Source of the DNA: Alphaproteobacteria bacterium
Lineage (GTDB): Bacteria; Myxococcota_A; UBA796; GCA-2862545
Assembly: GCA_020632885.1 (NCBI GenBank)
Contig: JACKEQ010000003.1
Span: 496,001 to 560,000, forward strand
Reading direction: 5' to 3'
Length of the DNA stretch: 64,000 nucleotides
Of the stretch, positions 54,323 through 63,056 are shown piece after piece. Positions within the stretch are counted from its first letter, which is position 1; every line of letters starts with the position of its first letter. Position numbers and translations under genes: made by a program. The notes below the pieces were generated by a model. That model ran no database searches. It was not told where the DNA came from and saw only the letters and a program-made list of their open reading frames with translations.

Positions 54323-55373
54323 ACACCGTCGGCACGCCGTCGGGCGTGACGTCCACGAGCACCAGCTCGTCCACCGAGCCCGTCGTGGTCTCGCCCTTCA
54401 GCGGGAAGGCCAGCGCCCGGCCCGTGAACGCGTAGTCGAAGCCCGAGAGCTGCGTGCCGGGCGAGTAGTTCCGGGCGTGGGCCCACCCCACGTCGCCCGC
54501 GCCGTCGAGGAAGAGCTCGAGGCTCCGGATGTACGCCCCGCGCTCCTGGCCTTCGGTGTGGAACCGGAAGTCCCAGCCGGTCCAGCCGAGCGTGAGGTCT
54601 GCGTCGCCACCGACGCCGAGCGCATGCTCCGCGGGGTCGGGCTCGGGCTGCTCGAGCGGATCGAAGCGGTCGCCGTACGCGAAGCTCTGGGTCTGGTCGA
54701 ACGTGAGCTCCTGGGGCTCCACGTGGGTGACCACGGCGAGCAGGTGGACGTCGAAGCGCACCCGGGCGCGGTCGATCACCTCGTCGAGGCATACCCGCTC
54801 GTCCTCGTAGGTGGGCCCGGCCGCGAACACAGCGGTCACATCGACCGTCACGGACATGCCGTCCGCGGAGAGCGCCGGCTCGCCGAGCGTGAGCGCGACC
54901 CGCGTGGGGAGCCAGCCGTTCTGGGGGAGATAGCAGGCCTCCTCGCCCGCCAGCGGCTCGTTGGAGCTGATGGTGTAGCCGTTCAGGAGCACGTGGGGGA
55001 CCTTCCGCCCCCGCGCGCCGAGCGGGATGGTGGCGGTGACGGTCTCGCCGTCGGCATCCGCGACCACCGAGGCGGCGCCGGTGCCGAACACCGCCTGGGT
55101 CGTCGTCACCCGGCCCCAGTCGAGGCGCATCTGCGCGCGGTCCGCGAACGGGAACTCCGTGCAGGTGTCGACGTCGCACCCGGCCGGCAGGGGCGGCGCG
55201 AACGCGGTGGTGGACGTGCCACCGACGATGGCGAGGTGGGCCTGCTCGTCCTCGATCCCGTACTCCAGGTGGGACAGGCGATGGTTGAAGTAGTCCCACT
55301 CGAACCGGTTGCCGCGGAGGAACGTGGCCGTGGACTCGGTGCCGCAGCCGACGAGCAGGAAGAGCGCGAGCAA
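54306..55373 (-). CDS. Lipoprotein, function unknown (TTG start)
   Basis: 355 aa. TTG at 55371-55373 with GGAGG 5 bases upstream gives MLALFLLVGCGTES, a short lipoprotein signal (Cys 10). The mature part is beta-rich, with repeated hydrophobic-acidic segments (VTATIPLGARGRKVPHVLLNG, VALTLGEPALSADGMSVTVDVTAVF, LTFDQTQSFAYG) and a few Cys (CDVDTC, EEACYLP). No family recognised. Convergent with mtnA; divergent from the Mpo1-like gene with 57 bases between. Confidence 0.78.
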   Translation of the reverse strand: MLALFLLVGCGTESTATFLRGNRFEWDYFNHRLSHLEYGIEDEQAHLAIVGGTSTTAFAPPLPAGCDVDTCTEFPFADRAQMRLDWGRVTTTQAVFGTGAASVVADADGETVTATIPLGARGRKVPHVLLNGYTISSNEPLAGEEACYLPQNGWLPTRVALTLGEPALSADGMSVTVDVTAVFAAGPTYEDERVCLDEVIDRARVRFDVHLLAVVTHVEPQELTFDQTQSFAYGDRFDPLEQPEPDPAEHALGVGGDADLTLGWTGWDFRFHTEGQERGAYIRSLELFLDGAGDVGWAHARNYSPGTQLSGFDYAFTGRALAFPLKGETTTGSVDELVLVDVTPDGVPTVFTYDL

Positions 55374-55430
55374 GGGGACCTCCGGGGGCGAGCCGCGCTA
55401 GAGTATGCCGCAACTTCCCGCGGGGGGACC

Positions 55431-55805
55431 ATGAGCGACCGCTACGACACGTTCGAGGCCTTCTGGCCGTACTACCTCTCCGAGCACCGGAACCCCGTCT
55501 GCCGCGGCCTGCACTACGTGGGCACCGGCACCGGGCTCGCCGTGGCCGGGCTCGGCACGCTCATGCTGAACCCCTTCGCCATCCCCGCCGGGATGGTCTG
55601 TGGCTACGGGGCGGCCTGGGTGGGTCACTTCATCATCGAGAAGAACCGGCCCGCCACCTTCACCTACCCGGCCTGGTCGCTTCGCGGCGACATGCGCATG
55701 CTGAAGCTGAAGGTCACGGGCAGGCTGCACGCCGACCCCGGCTACGTCCGGATCATCGCCAACGGCGAGCAGCCCGACCCGCCCGGGGCGGCCGCGACGG
55801 TCTGA
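55431..55805 (+). CDS. DUF962/Mpo1-like membrane protein
   Basis: 124 aa. FEAFWPYYLSEHRNPVCRGLHYVGTG, two hydrophobic segments, AAWVGHFIIEKNRPATFTYPAWSLRGDMRML. The conserved His residues in LSEHRNP, LHYVG and VGHF and the YPAWSLRGD block match the DUF962 family, which includes yeast Mpo1, a dioxygenase for 2-hydroxy fatty acids. The family assignment is good; the substrate here is unknown. The stop overlaps the next ATG (TGATG). Confidence 0.85.
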   Translation: MSDRYDTFEAFWPYYLSEHRNPVCRGLHYVGTGTGLAVAGLGTLMLNPFAIPAGMVCGYGAAWVGHFIIEKNRPATFTYPAWSLRGDMRMLKLKVTGRLHADPGYVRIIANGEQPDPPGAAATV

Positions 55806-56332
55806 TGGAGGACGACGAGCGCGACGACGACCTCCGGTCGCTCCCCGACAGCACCCTCCAGCTCTACCTGGGCGGCATCGTGGCCTGGGGCTTCGTGCTC
55901 GTGCTCCTCTACCTGTTCGAGCGCACCGCCGCGGCCATCCCGCTCACGTACGCGGTCTTCGTCTGGCAGGCCCTGCTCACGGGCTGGTGGGGCTCCGGGG
56001 TCATGCGGGCCTACGACTCCGGCGAGCTCTCGTCCGGAGAGGCGCGGGCCGGCGTGCAGTCCGTCGCGCGCATCGTCACCGCCTCTGCCCTGCTCCCCGC
56101 GGTCGCGTTCTTGATCGAGGACCCGCTGGCCGCGTCGTCGTGGACGGCCGCTGCCGGGACCGTCGCCGTGGCGGCCGTGATGTGGCTGCTCATCGCGACG
56201 GTCGGGCGCATCCAGCACCGCGTGGCGCTGGTGCTGCTGCTCGCCCTCGCGAACCTCGCGCTCCCCATCAACGCGACGGGCGCGGTGTCCGTGGGGATAG
56301 CGTCGGGCTTCTTCGACCGCCTCCTGCTCTGA
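55805..56332 (+). CDS. Membrane protein, function unknown
   Basis: 175 aa, an acidic N-terminus (MEDDERDDDLRSL) then four or five hydrophobic segments (LGGIVAWGFVLVLLYLF, LTYAVFVWQALLTGWWG, IVTASALLPAVAFLI, GTVAVAAVMWLLIATVG, VALVLLLALANLALP). A loop between the second and third carries SGELSSGEARAGVQS. No family recognised. Coupled to the Mpo1-like gene upstream; convergent with the histidine kinase gene (2 bases between the ends). Confidence 0.72.
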   Translation: MEDDERDDDLRSLPDSTLQLYLGGIVAWGFVLVLLYLFERTAAAIPLTYAVFVWQALLTGWWGSGVMRAYDSGELSSGEARAGVQSVARIVTASALLPAVAFLIEDPLAASSWTAAAGTVAVAAVMWLLIATVGRIQHRVALVLLLALANLALPINATGAVSVGIASGFFDRLLL

Positions 56333-56334
56333 GG

Positions 56335-57996
56335 CTACCGGGCGTCCGCCACCGGCAGGCGCAGCGTGAACCGGCTGCCCTTCCCGGCCTCCGAGACCAC
56401 GCCGACCTCGGTGCCGAGCACCCGCGCCAGCCGCTGGCAGAGCGCCAGCCCGAGGCCCATGCCCTGGTCGTCGTCGTGGAAGCGCCTGAACGGCTCGAAG
56501 ATCGCGCGCTGGTGCTCGGCGTCGATGCCCGGCCCCTCGTCCTCCACGAACACCGTTCCGTCGACACATCCCACAGTGACGGTGCCCGGATCGGCGTAGC
56601 GGAGGGCGTTGGTGACGAGGTTGGCCACGATCTGGCGGAGCCGCTCGGGATCGGCGATGACCCTACAGCCGTCTCCCCGCACGACGAGGCGCTTGCCGGC
56701 CTCACGAGCCCGGATCGCCATGCCCTCCACGACCTGCTGGAGCAGAGCCCCCACGTCGACGGGCTCCAGGCGACACTCCACCACCCCGGCCTCCACACGC
56801 GCGAGGTCGAGCACCTCGTCCACCAGGCCGAGCAGGTGGCGTCCGGACGTCGCGATGCGCTCCAGATCCACGACATCCGAGCCCTGGGCGTCCTCCAGCA
56901 GGAGCTCCGTGTAGCCGAGGATGGCGTTGAGGGGTGTGCGCAGCTCGTGGCTCATGGCAGCCAGGAAGGCGCTCTTGGACCGGTCGGCCGCGAGGGCCTG
57001 ATCGCGGGCCGCGGCGAGCGCGTGGGCGAGCGCATCGAGCCGTTCGGCCTCGGCCTTCCGGGTGGTGATGTCCGTGAACACCACGTGCAGCACGTCCAGA
57101 TCGCCCACCAGGCGCCGCGCGACGTCCACCTCCCATGCCCGCCCGCCGATCCAGCGGTCGGTGACGACGGAGGCATCGAGGGCCGGCACGTCCACGCGGA
57201 GCCCCAGGGCGGAGAGATCCCGACCGAGGACGACCTGGCGGGGCACACCGAGCACCTGGTGGATGTGCGAGCTGGCCTCCAGCACGGCTCCGTCGACCGG
57301 TAGGACCATCCACGGGCAGCCCGCGCGCTCGTCGACCCACGTCTGCAGCCCACCCGCCCGGGTCTCGCCGGCCTCGCGCTTGATCGCGTACTGCCCGATG
57401 GGTACGTCCCACAGCTCGACCTTCCCGATCTGGCTGTCGAGCACCCCGAGGCTCCCGTCGCTCCGCCGCCCGAGCATGTCGCCCCGCCAGCGTCCGGTCG
57501 TCGCCACGGCGCTCACGATGCCGTCGTAGAAGGCCGGAGAGTGCGTGCCTCCGCGGAACAGCGACCGCGGGGTGTTGCCGACCGCAGCGTCCCGGTCGCG
57601 CCCGGTGGCCTCCTCGAAGCCCTCCGAGACGTCGAGGAGCACGATGTCGGTGTCGAGGACCTCCTGCCAGGAAGGCGACTCGCGAAAGACCGTGCGGTAC
57701 CGCTCCAGGTCCGCGCGGAGCCCCGCGGCTCGCTGGGCGGCCCGCACGGCGCGGCCCAACCGGGCCTTGTCCGCGGGCCAGACGAGCGCGTCATGGGCGC
57801 CCGCCTCCACCGCGGCGTCGCCCTCGGCATCCGAGTCCACCAGGGCCACCCAGACCCCGTCCGACACGGGCTCGTCGGACAGCACCACGAACCGCCCACA
57901 CCGGGTGCGGGGCAGCCCGGCCAGTGCCTCCTCGACGCCCGGGCGACGCGTTCGGACGACGGCTACGATGGAATCTGCAGTCACGGCCGCCACCAT
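56335..57996 (-). CDS. Sensor histidine kinase with pseudo-receiver and PAS domains
   Basis: 553 aa, no membrane segment. Residues 1-95: a receiver-like fold (IVAVVRTRR, VWVALVDSDAEGD, DALVWPADKARL) without the normal phospho-Asp and Lys context. PAS region about 100-300 (FRESPSWQEVLDTDIVLLDVSEGF, VLGRDLSALGL). DHp SAFLAAMSHELRTPLNAILGY (His about 349), ATPase LVTNALRYAD, DEGPGID and GMGLGLALC. Cytoplasmic. Start ATG at 57996; the longer upstream frame has no support. Divergent from the SLOG protein gene with 52 bases between; partner response regulator not in the window. Confidence 0.9.
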   Translation of the reverse strand: MVAAVTADSIVAVVRTRRPGVEEALAGLPRTRCGRFVVLSDEPVSDGVWVALVDSDAEGDAAVEAGAHDALVWPADKARLGRAVRAAQRAAGLRADLERYRTVFRESPSWQEVLDTDIVLLDVSEGFEEATGRDRDAAVGNTPRSLFRGGTHSPAFYDGIVSAVATTGRWRGDMLGRRSDGSLGVLDSQIGKVELWDVPIGQYAIKREAGETRAGGLQTWVDERAGCPWMVLPVDGAVLEASSHIHQVLGVPRQVVLGRDLSALGLRVDVPALDASVVTDRWIGGRAWEVDVARRLVGDLDVLHVVFTDITTRKAEAERLDALAHALAAARDQALAADRSKSAFLAAMSHELRTPLNAILGYTELLLEDAQGSDVVDLERIATSGRHLLGLVDEVLDLARVEAGVVECRLEPVDVGALLQQVVEGMAIRAREAGKRLVVRGDGCRVIADPERLRQIVANLVTNALRYADPGTVTVGCVDGTVFVEDEGPGIDAEHQRAIFEPFRRFHDDDQGMGLGLALCQRLARVLGTEVGVVSEAGKGSRFTLRLPVADAR

Positions 57997-58048
57997 AGCC
58001 CGCGCGGCGCGTCGTGCGCTCCCACCGAAAGGGGGTAGAAAGACGAGA

Positions 58049-58759
58049 ATGCAGAACCCAACCGCGCTTCCCGGATCCGCGAGCCACGCCGACGTCCTGC
58101 TTGGAATGCAGACGTCGTGCCCCTCGCGGTTCGCGCGCATCCACGCGACCGTGCGACGCGGAACGCCCGCACTGCTCGGGCCCCTCGTCGATCAGGACGG
58201 CACGCCGCACCCCTGGCTGCGCCCCGCCATGGAGGCGGAGCTCGGCGACCTGCGGGTGCACGTCCGTCGCCTGATGGTCCACCCCACCGACAGCGGTGCC
58301 CGCGACTTCGCGGATGTCGTGAAGGCCCTGCACGACGTCGTGGACGGTCGTCCCACCACCGTGCCCCGCGTGCACGTGCAGCCGCTCGGACCGCCCGAGG
58401 TGGCGTTCGTGAGCGGGCACCTCGATCTCACGCCCCAGGAGCTGCAGGAGCACTACGTGCCTGCGATGGAGCGCGCCTTCCTCGACGGTGCCGCGTTCGT
58501 CGTCGGCGATGCCCGCGGCGCCGACCGTCTCGCGGCGTCCTGGCTGGCCGACCGGGGTGCGGAGGTCACGGTCTTCCACATGCTCGAGCGCCCGCGCTTC
58601 GACCCCGGACCGCACCTCACCCAGGGGGGCTACACCGACGACACCTCCCGGGACGCCGCCATGACGGCCGCCTCCACCGTCGACATCGCGTGGGTGCGGC
58701 CGGGACGGGAGCGCTCGGGAACGGCGAAGAACCTCGCGCGACGCCTCAGGAAGGCCTGA
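58049..58759 (+). CDS. SLOG-superfamily (Rossmann-like) ligand-binding protein
   Basis: 236 aa. The C-terminal half has VAFVSGHLDLT near 120 and FVVGDARGADRLAASWL near 153, then EVTVFHM. The glycine-rich GHLDLT and GDARGAD segments place it near the DUF2493/YspA-type branch of the SLOG fold, which includes LOG-like enzymes and nucleotide sensors. The first 110 residues are helical (MQNPTALPG ... PRVHVQPLG). Start ATG at 58049. Its end overlaps the convergent AmpG-like gene by 14 bases. Function unknown; the divergent arrangement with a histidine kinase is the only context clue. Confidence 0.72.
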   Translation: MQNPTALPGSASHADVLLGMQTSCPSRFARIHATVRRGTPALLGPLVDQDGTPHPWLRPAMEAELGDLRVHVRRLMVHPTDSGARDFADVVKALHDVVDGRPTTVPRVHVQPLGPPEVAFVSGHLDLTPQELQEHYVPAMERAFLDGAAFVVGDARGADRLAASWLADRGAEVTVFHMLERPRFDPGPHLTQGGYTDDTSRDAAMTAASTVDIAWVRPGRERSGTAKNLARRLRKA

Positions 58760-59957
58760 CGCGCACGACACCCATGGCGAAGGCCCCGAGAGCCGTGAGC
58801 ATCGCGCCCACCGCGAAGTGCAGCGCGTAGCCTGCGCCGGCCGCGCCCATCCCGTGGATGCAGGCGTCCGCGAGCCGCCCGCCCAGGGCAGAGCCCAGGA
58901 AGGACGCCAGCACCACGACGCTCGCCTGGACCGTGTAGTCCGTGCCGCCCGCCTCGGGTCGGCAGGTGTCCATCATCGCTGTGAACAGCGCCGCGGTGGC
59001 CATGCTGCCCACGAAGCCGTCGGCGAGCTTCACGACCACGAGCCCCTCCAGCCCCACCCAGCCCAGCGCCGGAGCCACCCATCCGAGCACGCCGACGGCC
59101 TGGAGCACGCCGAAGCCCACCAGGGCCGTGGTCCTGGACGGGATGCGCCCCACGACCCACCCGCCCAGCAGGGCGCCCAGCAGGCTCGCCGTGGAGTCCG
59201 CCGCCGACAGCCACCCGATGAGCTCGATGTCGAGCCCGAGGTCCACCAGCATGGGCTTGGTGACGGCCCCACCCATCTGCTCGCCCACCTTGTAGCCCAC
59301 GAGCAGCGCGAGCCACGTGAGCACACCCGGACGGGCGAGCAGGCCGCGCACGCTCTCCCCCGGCGTCGCCCGGGGAGCCGGCGCCTCCCGGTGGAGGAGG
59401 ATGGGCACGGTCGCCAGCGCCATGAGCCCGGCCATCGTCGCGAAGCTCGCGCTCCACCCGGACCGCGCGAACACCACCAGGAGCGCCCCGCCCCCGATGA
59501 CCATGCCCTGGCGGTAGGCGGCCACCTGCACGCCGTTGCCGAGCCCCCGCTCGCGCTCCGAGAGCAACGAGACCGCGAGACCGTCGGTGGCGATGTCCTG
59601 GGTGGACGCGAGGAGCGCGGTCACGAACGTCGCTGCGAGCAGCACCGACACCACGTCCGTGGGTGGCGCGAGCGCCAGCCCGGCCAGGAGCAGGACGGTG
59701 AGCCCCTGCAGCGGCACGATCCACGACCGGCGGCGGCCGAACCGCTCCGATCCCCACCCGTCCACCAGGGGCGCCCAGAGCACCTTCAGGAGCCACGGGG
59801 CCATCAGGATCGACGTGTCGCCGATGGTCGTGAGCGACGCGCCCTCCGCGCGCAGCAGGACGGGCACGGTCTGCGTCATGAAGCCGAACGGGAGCCCCTG
59901 CGAGAGGTACAGGCTGCCGAGCAGCACGAGCTTGTAGCGGAGATCGGGGCTCTTCAT
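58746..59957 (-). CDS. MFS transporter, AmpG-like
   Basis: 403 aa with about 12 membrane segments. Typical motifs: LYLSQGLPFGFM at the start, APLVDGWGSERFGRRRSWIV (the R-x-G-R-R-R-S loop between helices 2 and 3), STQDIATDGLAVSLLSERERGLGNGVQ (D-I-A-x-D-G, diagnostic for AmpG), and GYKVGEQMGGAVTKPML. AmpG imports anhydro-muropeptides in peptidoglycan recycling; related proteins carry other solutes. The ATG overlaps the tetR stop upstream (ATGA), so it is co-expressed with and probably regulated by that regulator. Confidence 0.85.
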   Translation of the reverse strand: MKSPDLRYKLVLLGSLYLSQGLPFGFMTQTVPVLLRAEGASLTTIGDTSILMAPWLLKVLWAPLVDGWGSERFGRRRSWIVPLQGLTVLLLAGLALAPPTDVVSVLLAATFVTALLASTQDIATDGLAVSLLSERERGLGNGVQVAAYRQGMVIGGGALLVVFARSGWSASFATMAGLMALATVPILLHREAPAPRATPGESVRGLLARPGVLTWLALLVGYKVGEQMGGAVTKPMLVDLGLDIELIGWLSAADSTASLLGALLGGWVVGRIPSRTTALVGFGVLQAVGVLGWVAPALGWVGLEGLVVVKLADGFVGSMATAALFTAMMDTCRPEAGGTDYTVQASVVVLASFLGSALGGRLADACIHGMGAAGAGYALHFAVGAMLTALGAFAMGVVRVRPS

Positions 59958-60526
59958 CGCTCCACCACCAGGGCGTCCACGAGCCGGTGCACGAGATCGG
60001 CCCCCTCGCCCGCCGGGACGAGCCCGAGGGCCGCGAGCCGGAAGACGCCCTCCATGGCCGCGACGAGCGACCGGGCGGTCCGGGCGGGGTCACGGATGCC
60101 CAGGGCGTCCAGATCGTCCTCCAGGAGCCTCTGGGCCTCGCGGAGCACGCCCCGGAAGGCGTGCGCGACGTCTTCGCTGCGGGCGGCCTCCGCACCCAGG
60201 GTCGTCCACAGCCCCACGTCGCGGGGCCGGGCGTCCTCACCCGTGGCCAGCGTGGCATCGATCAACGCCCGGATCCTCCGCACGGGGCCCCGTACCTCCG
60301 CCTGCCGTGTGCGCACCCGGTCGCGCCAGGAATCCGCCAGCCGGTCCACGAGAGCCAGGAGGATCTCGCGCTTGCTCGCGAAGTGGTAGTGCACGAGCCC
60401 GCCCGCGAGCCCGGCCTCCCTAGCGATCTCCGCCACCGAGGCCTCCGCGTAGCTCCTGTGCTCCAGGAGGGTCGCCAGCCCCTCGACGATCTGGGCCCTT
60501 CGAACGGCCTTCGACGCTCTCGGCAT
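59954..60526 (-). CDS. TetR-family regulator upstream of the AmpG-like transporter
   Basis: 190 aa from ATG 60526. HTH: KAVRRAQIVEGLATLLE, ASVAEIAREAGLAGGLVHYHFASKREILLALVDRLA. The C-terminal domain fits the BetI/RutR-like shape (RALIDATLATGEDARPRDVGLWTTLGAEAARS). First gene of a two-gene operon with the transporter. A 20-bp inverted repeat at 60541-60560, 14 bases upstream of its start, is the likely autoregulatory site. Confidence 0.88.
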   Translation of the reverse strand: MPRASKAVRRAQIVEGLATLLEHRSYAEASVAEIAREAGLAGGLVHYHFASKREILLALVDRLADSWRDRVRTRQAEVRGPVRRIRALIDATLATGEDARPRDVGLWTTLGAEAARSEDVAHAFRGVLREAQRLLEDDLDALGIRDPARTARSLVAAMEGVFRLAALGLVPAGEGADLVHRLVDALVVER

Positions 60527-60540
60527 GCGCGGAGTCCTTC

Positions 60541-60560
60541 TTTGTCGGTCAACCAACAAA
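60541..60560. promoter_or_regulatory. Inverted repeat upstream of tetR (probable operator)
   Basis: TTTGTCGGTCAACCAACAAA: the left half TTTGTCGGTC and the reverse complement of the right half, TTTGTTGGTT, agree at 8 of 10 positions. It lies 15 to 34 bases upstream of the TetR start, between divergent genes (tetR-transporter and the topoisomerase subunits). The size and symmetry suit a TetR dimer. Confidence 0.6.
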
Positions 60561-60677
60561 TAGCACGTTTTCCACGGACCGCACGGGCTCGCATCGGGGT
60601 CCGCGGTCTGGTAGGGTGCAGTGCCGCGCGCGCTTCCCGGCGCGCCCCCCTGCCCCCTCGCTCCCCAGGGAGACCCG

Positions 60678-63056
60678 ATGCCCACCGCGTCCATCGAGGA
60701 CGTCCCGCTCCACCTCGCCGCGAGCGAGCGCTACCTGAACTACGCGCTGTCCGTCATCACCGCCCGGGCCCTGCCCGACGTGCGCGACGGCCTGAAGCCC
60801 GTCCAGCGGCGCATCCTCTACACGATGTTCAACGAGATGAGCCTGCACCCGCAGGGCCGCTACCGGAAGTGCGCGGCGGTCGTCGGCGAGGTCATGGGCA
60901 AGTTCCACCCGCACGGCGACCAGTCCATCTACGACGCGATGGTCCGCATGGCGCAGGACTTCTCGCTGCGGCATCCGCTCGTGGACGGGCACGGCAACTT
61001 CGGCTCCCTGGACGGCGACCCCGCGGCCGCCATGCGCTACACCGAGTGCAAGCTCCGCCAGCTCGCCGAGGACCTCCTCCAGGAGATCAAGAAGGAGACC
61101 GTCGACTTCCAGCCGAACTACGACGGTCAGCGCACCGAGCCGCGCGTCCTGCCCGCCCAGTTCCCGCAGCTCCTGGTGAACGGCAGCGAGGGCATCGCGG
61201 TCGGCATGGCCACCCGGATCCCCCCGCACAACCTCGGCGAGGTCGTGCAGGCCGCCATCCGCCTCATCGACAACGACCTCTCCGTCGCCGAGCTGCTCCG
61301 CACGATCAAGGGCCCGGACTTCCCCACCGGTGGCCACATCATCTCGAGCAAGCCCGAGATCCGCGAGATCTACGAGACCGGTGCGGGCTCGGTGAAGGTG
61401 CGCGGCACCTACCGCATCGACAAGGACGGTCGCCGCAACCAGATCGTCATCGACTCCATCCCCTACGGGCAGAACAAGGCCAAGCTCATCCAGGCCATCG
61501 GCGACCACGTGCGCCAGAAGAAGCTCCCGCAGGTGGTGGACGTGCGCGACGAGTCCACGGACGACGTGCGCATCGTGCTCGACCTGAAGACCGGCAGCTC
61601 CCCCGAGGCCGTGATGGCCTACGTCTTCAAGCACACGCCGCTGCAGACCACGTGGTCCATCAACCTCACGGCGTTGATCCCGAGCGACACGGGCATCCCC
61701 ACCCCCCGTCGGCTGGACCTCAAGGAGATCCTCAACCACTGGCTCACGTTCCGCTTCGAGACCGTGCGACGCCGCTTCGAGTACGACCTGCGCGTGCTCC
61801 GCGAGCGCATCCACATCCTCGAGGGCTTCGCCATCGTCTTCGACATGCTCGACGAGGCCATCCGCATCATCCGCGAGAGCGAGGGGCGCCGGGACGCCGC
61901 CGAGAGCCTGATGGACGCCTTCGGGCTCTCGGAGCTCCAGACCGACGCCATCCTGGAGCTGCGGCTCTACCGGCTCGCCCGCCTGCAGATCCTGGCCATC
62001 CGCGAGGAGCTCGCCGAGAAGCGCGAGGAGGCCGCACAGATCGAGGCCATCCTCGCCTCCGAGGCACGCCTGTGGGACGTCGTGAAGGGCGAGCTCGCGG
62101 AGCTGCGGAAGGTCTACCTGGACGAGCGGCGCACCCGCATCGACGACGCCGAGGTGGAGCTCACGTACGACGAGGACGCCTACATCGTGAAGGAGGACAC
62201 GTTCGTCGTGATCACCCGCGACGGGTGGATCAAGCGGCAGTCCTCGTTCAGCGACGTCAGCCGCATCCGCGTCCGCGACACCGACGAGATCGGGTGGCTC
62301 ATCAAGGCCCACACGCGCTCCACCCTCACCCTGTTCAGCAGCCAGGGCTCGGCGTACGTCATGCGCGTCGATGATGTGCCTGCAACCACGGGATACGGCG
62401 AACCCCTACAGCGTTACTTCAACTTCTCGGACGGCGAGAAGGTGGTCGGTGTCATCAGCCACGACGCCCGGCACCGGCCCGTGATCCAGGAGTCCCTGCC
62501 GCTGGCGGACGACGACGCCTCCCCGCCGTGGGCGGTCGCGATGACCACCGGCGGACGCGTGCTGCGCGTGCCCTTCACGGCCCACGAGGAGGTGTCCACG
62601 AAGTCTGGGCGCCGCTACGCGCGGCTCGACGACGGCGACGAGGTGCTCGCGGTCTACTCCTGCTCGGGCGACGAGGCCTGTGCCGCAGCCACCCGCCTCG
62701 GTCGGGCCATCCTCTTCCCGGTCGCCGAGACGCCCATCCTGGCGCGGTCCGGCAAGGGGTCCACGGGCATCAAGGTCCGCGACGACGACCGTGTGGTGGC
62801 CTTCGAGCTCGCGAAGGGCTCCCTGGACGGCCCGGAGGTCGTCACGAACGGGGGACGTGAGCTGGTCGTGCGCGAGCGGAAGTTCGGCATCAGCAAGCGC
62901 GGGGCGCGCGGGCGCATCGTGCTCAAGCGCGGCACCATCGACGCCTGGAACCGTCAGCCCATCCTGCTCCTCGGGGTCCCCGACACCCCCACCGAGGACG
63001 ACGACCCCACCGAAGAGACCGAAGAAGCCCGGACCCCGCCCGGAGGTGAGGCATGA
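60678..63056 (+). CDS. Type IIA topoisomerase subunit A (ParC/GyrA)
   Basis: 792 aa. ALPDVRDGLKPVQRRILYTM, KCAAVVGEVMGKFHPHGDQSIYDAMVRMAQDFSLR, AAAMRYTECKL with the catalytic Tyr, and PHNLGEVVQAAI. The C-terminal half holds beta-pinwheel repeats (VVITRDGWIKRQ, GWLIKAHTRSTLTLFSSQG, VYSCSG) but the GyrA box QRRGGKG is not seen; ARSGKGSTGIKV may be a divergent equivalent. This favours topoisomerase IV-like ParC but does not exclude GyrA. The position of E. coli GyrA Ser 83 is Gln (HPHGDQSIYD). It cuts and rejoins DNA with subunit B. ATG overlaps none upstream; its stop overlaps the B subunit start. Confidence 0.92.
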   Translation: MPTASIEDVPLHLAASERYLNYALSVITARALPDVRDGLKPVQRRILYTMFNEMSLHPQGRYRKCAAVVGEVMGKFHPHGDQSIYDAMVRMAQDFSLRHPLVDGHGNFGSLDGDPAAAMRYTECKLRQLAEDLLQEIKKETVDFQPNYDGQRTEPRVLPAQFPQLLVNGSEGIAVGMATRIPPHNLGEVVQAAIRLIDNDLSVAELLRTIKGPDFPTGGHIISSKPEIREIYETGAGSVKVRGTYRIDKDGRRNQIVIDSIPYGQNKAKLIQAIGDHVRQKKLPQVVDVRDESTDDVRIVLDLKTGSSPEAVMAYVFKHTPLQTTWSINLTALIPSDTGIPTPRRLDLKEILNHWLTFRFETVRRRFEYDLRVLRERIHILEGFAIVFDMLDEAIRIIRESEGRRDAAESLMDAFGLSELQTDAILELRLYRLARLQILAIREELAEKREEAAQIEAILASEARLWDVVKGELAELRKVYLDERRTRIDDAEVELTYDEDAYIVKEDTFVVITRDGWIKRQSSFSDVSRIRVRDTDEIGWLIKAHTRSTLTLFSSQGSAYVMRVDDVPATTGYGEPLQRYFNFSDGEKVVGVISHDARHRPVIQESLPLADDDASPPWAVAMTTGGRVLRVPFTAHEEVSTKSGRRYARLDDGDEVLAVYSCSGDEACAAATRLGRAILFPVAETPILARSGKGSTGIKVRDDDRVVAFELAKGSLDGPEVVTNGGRELVVRERKFGISKRGARGRIVLKRGTIDAWNRQPILLLGVPDTPTEDDDPTEETEEARTPPGGEA

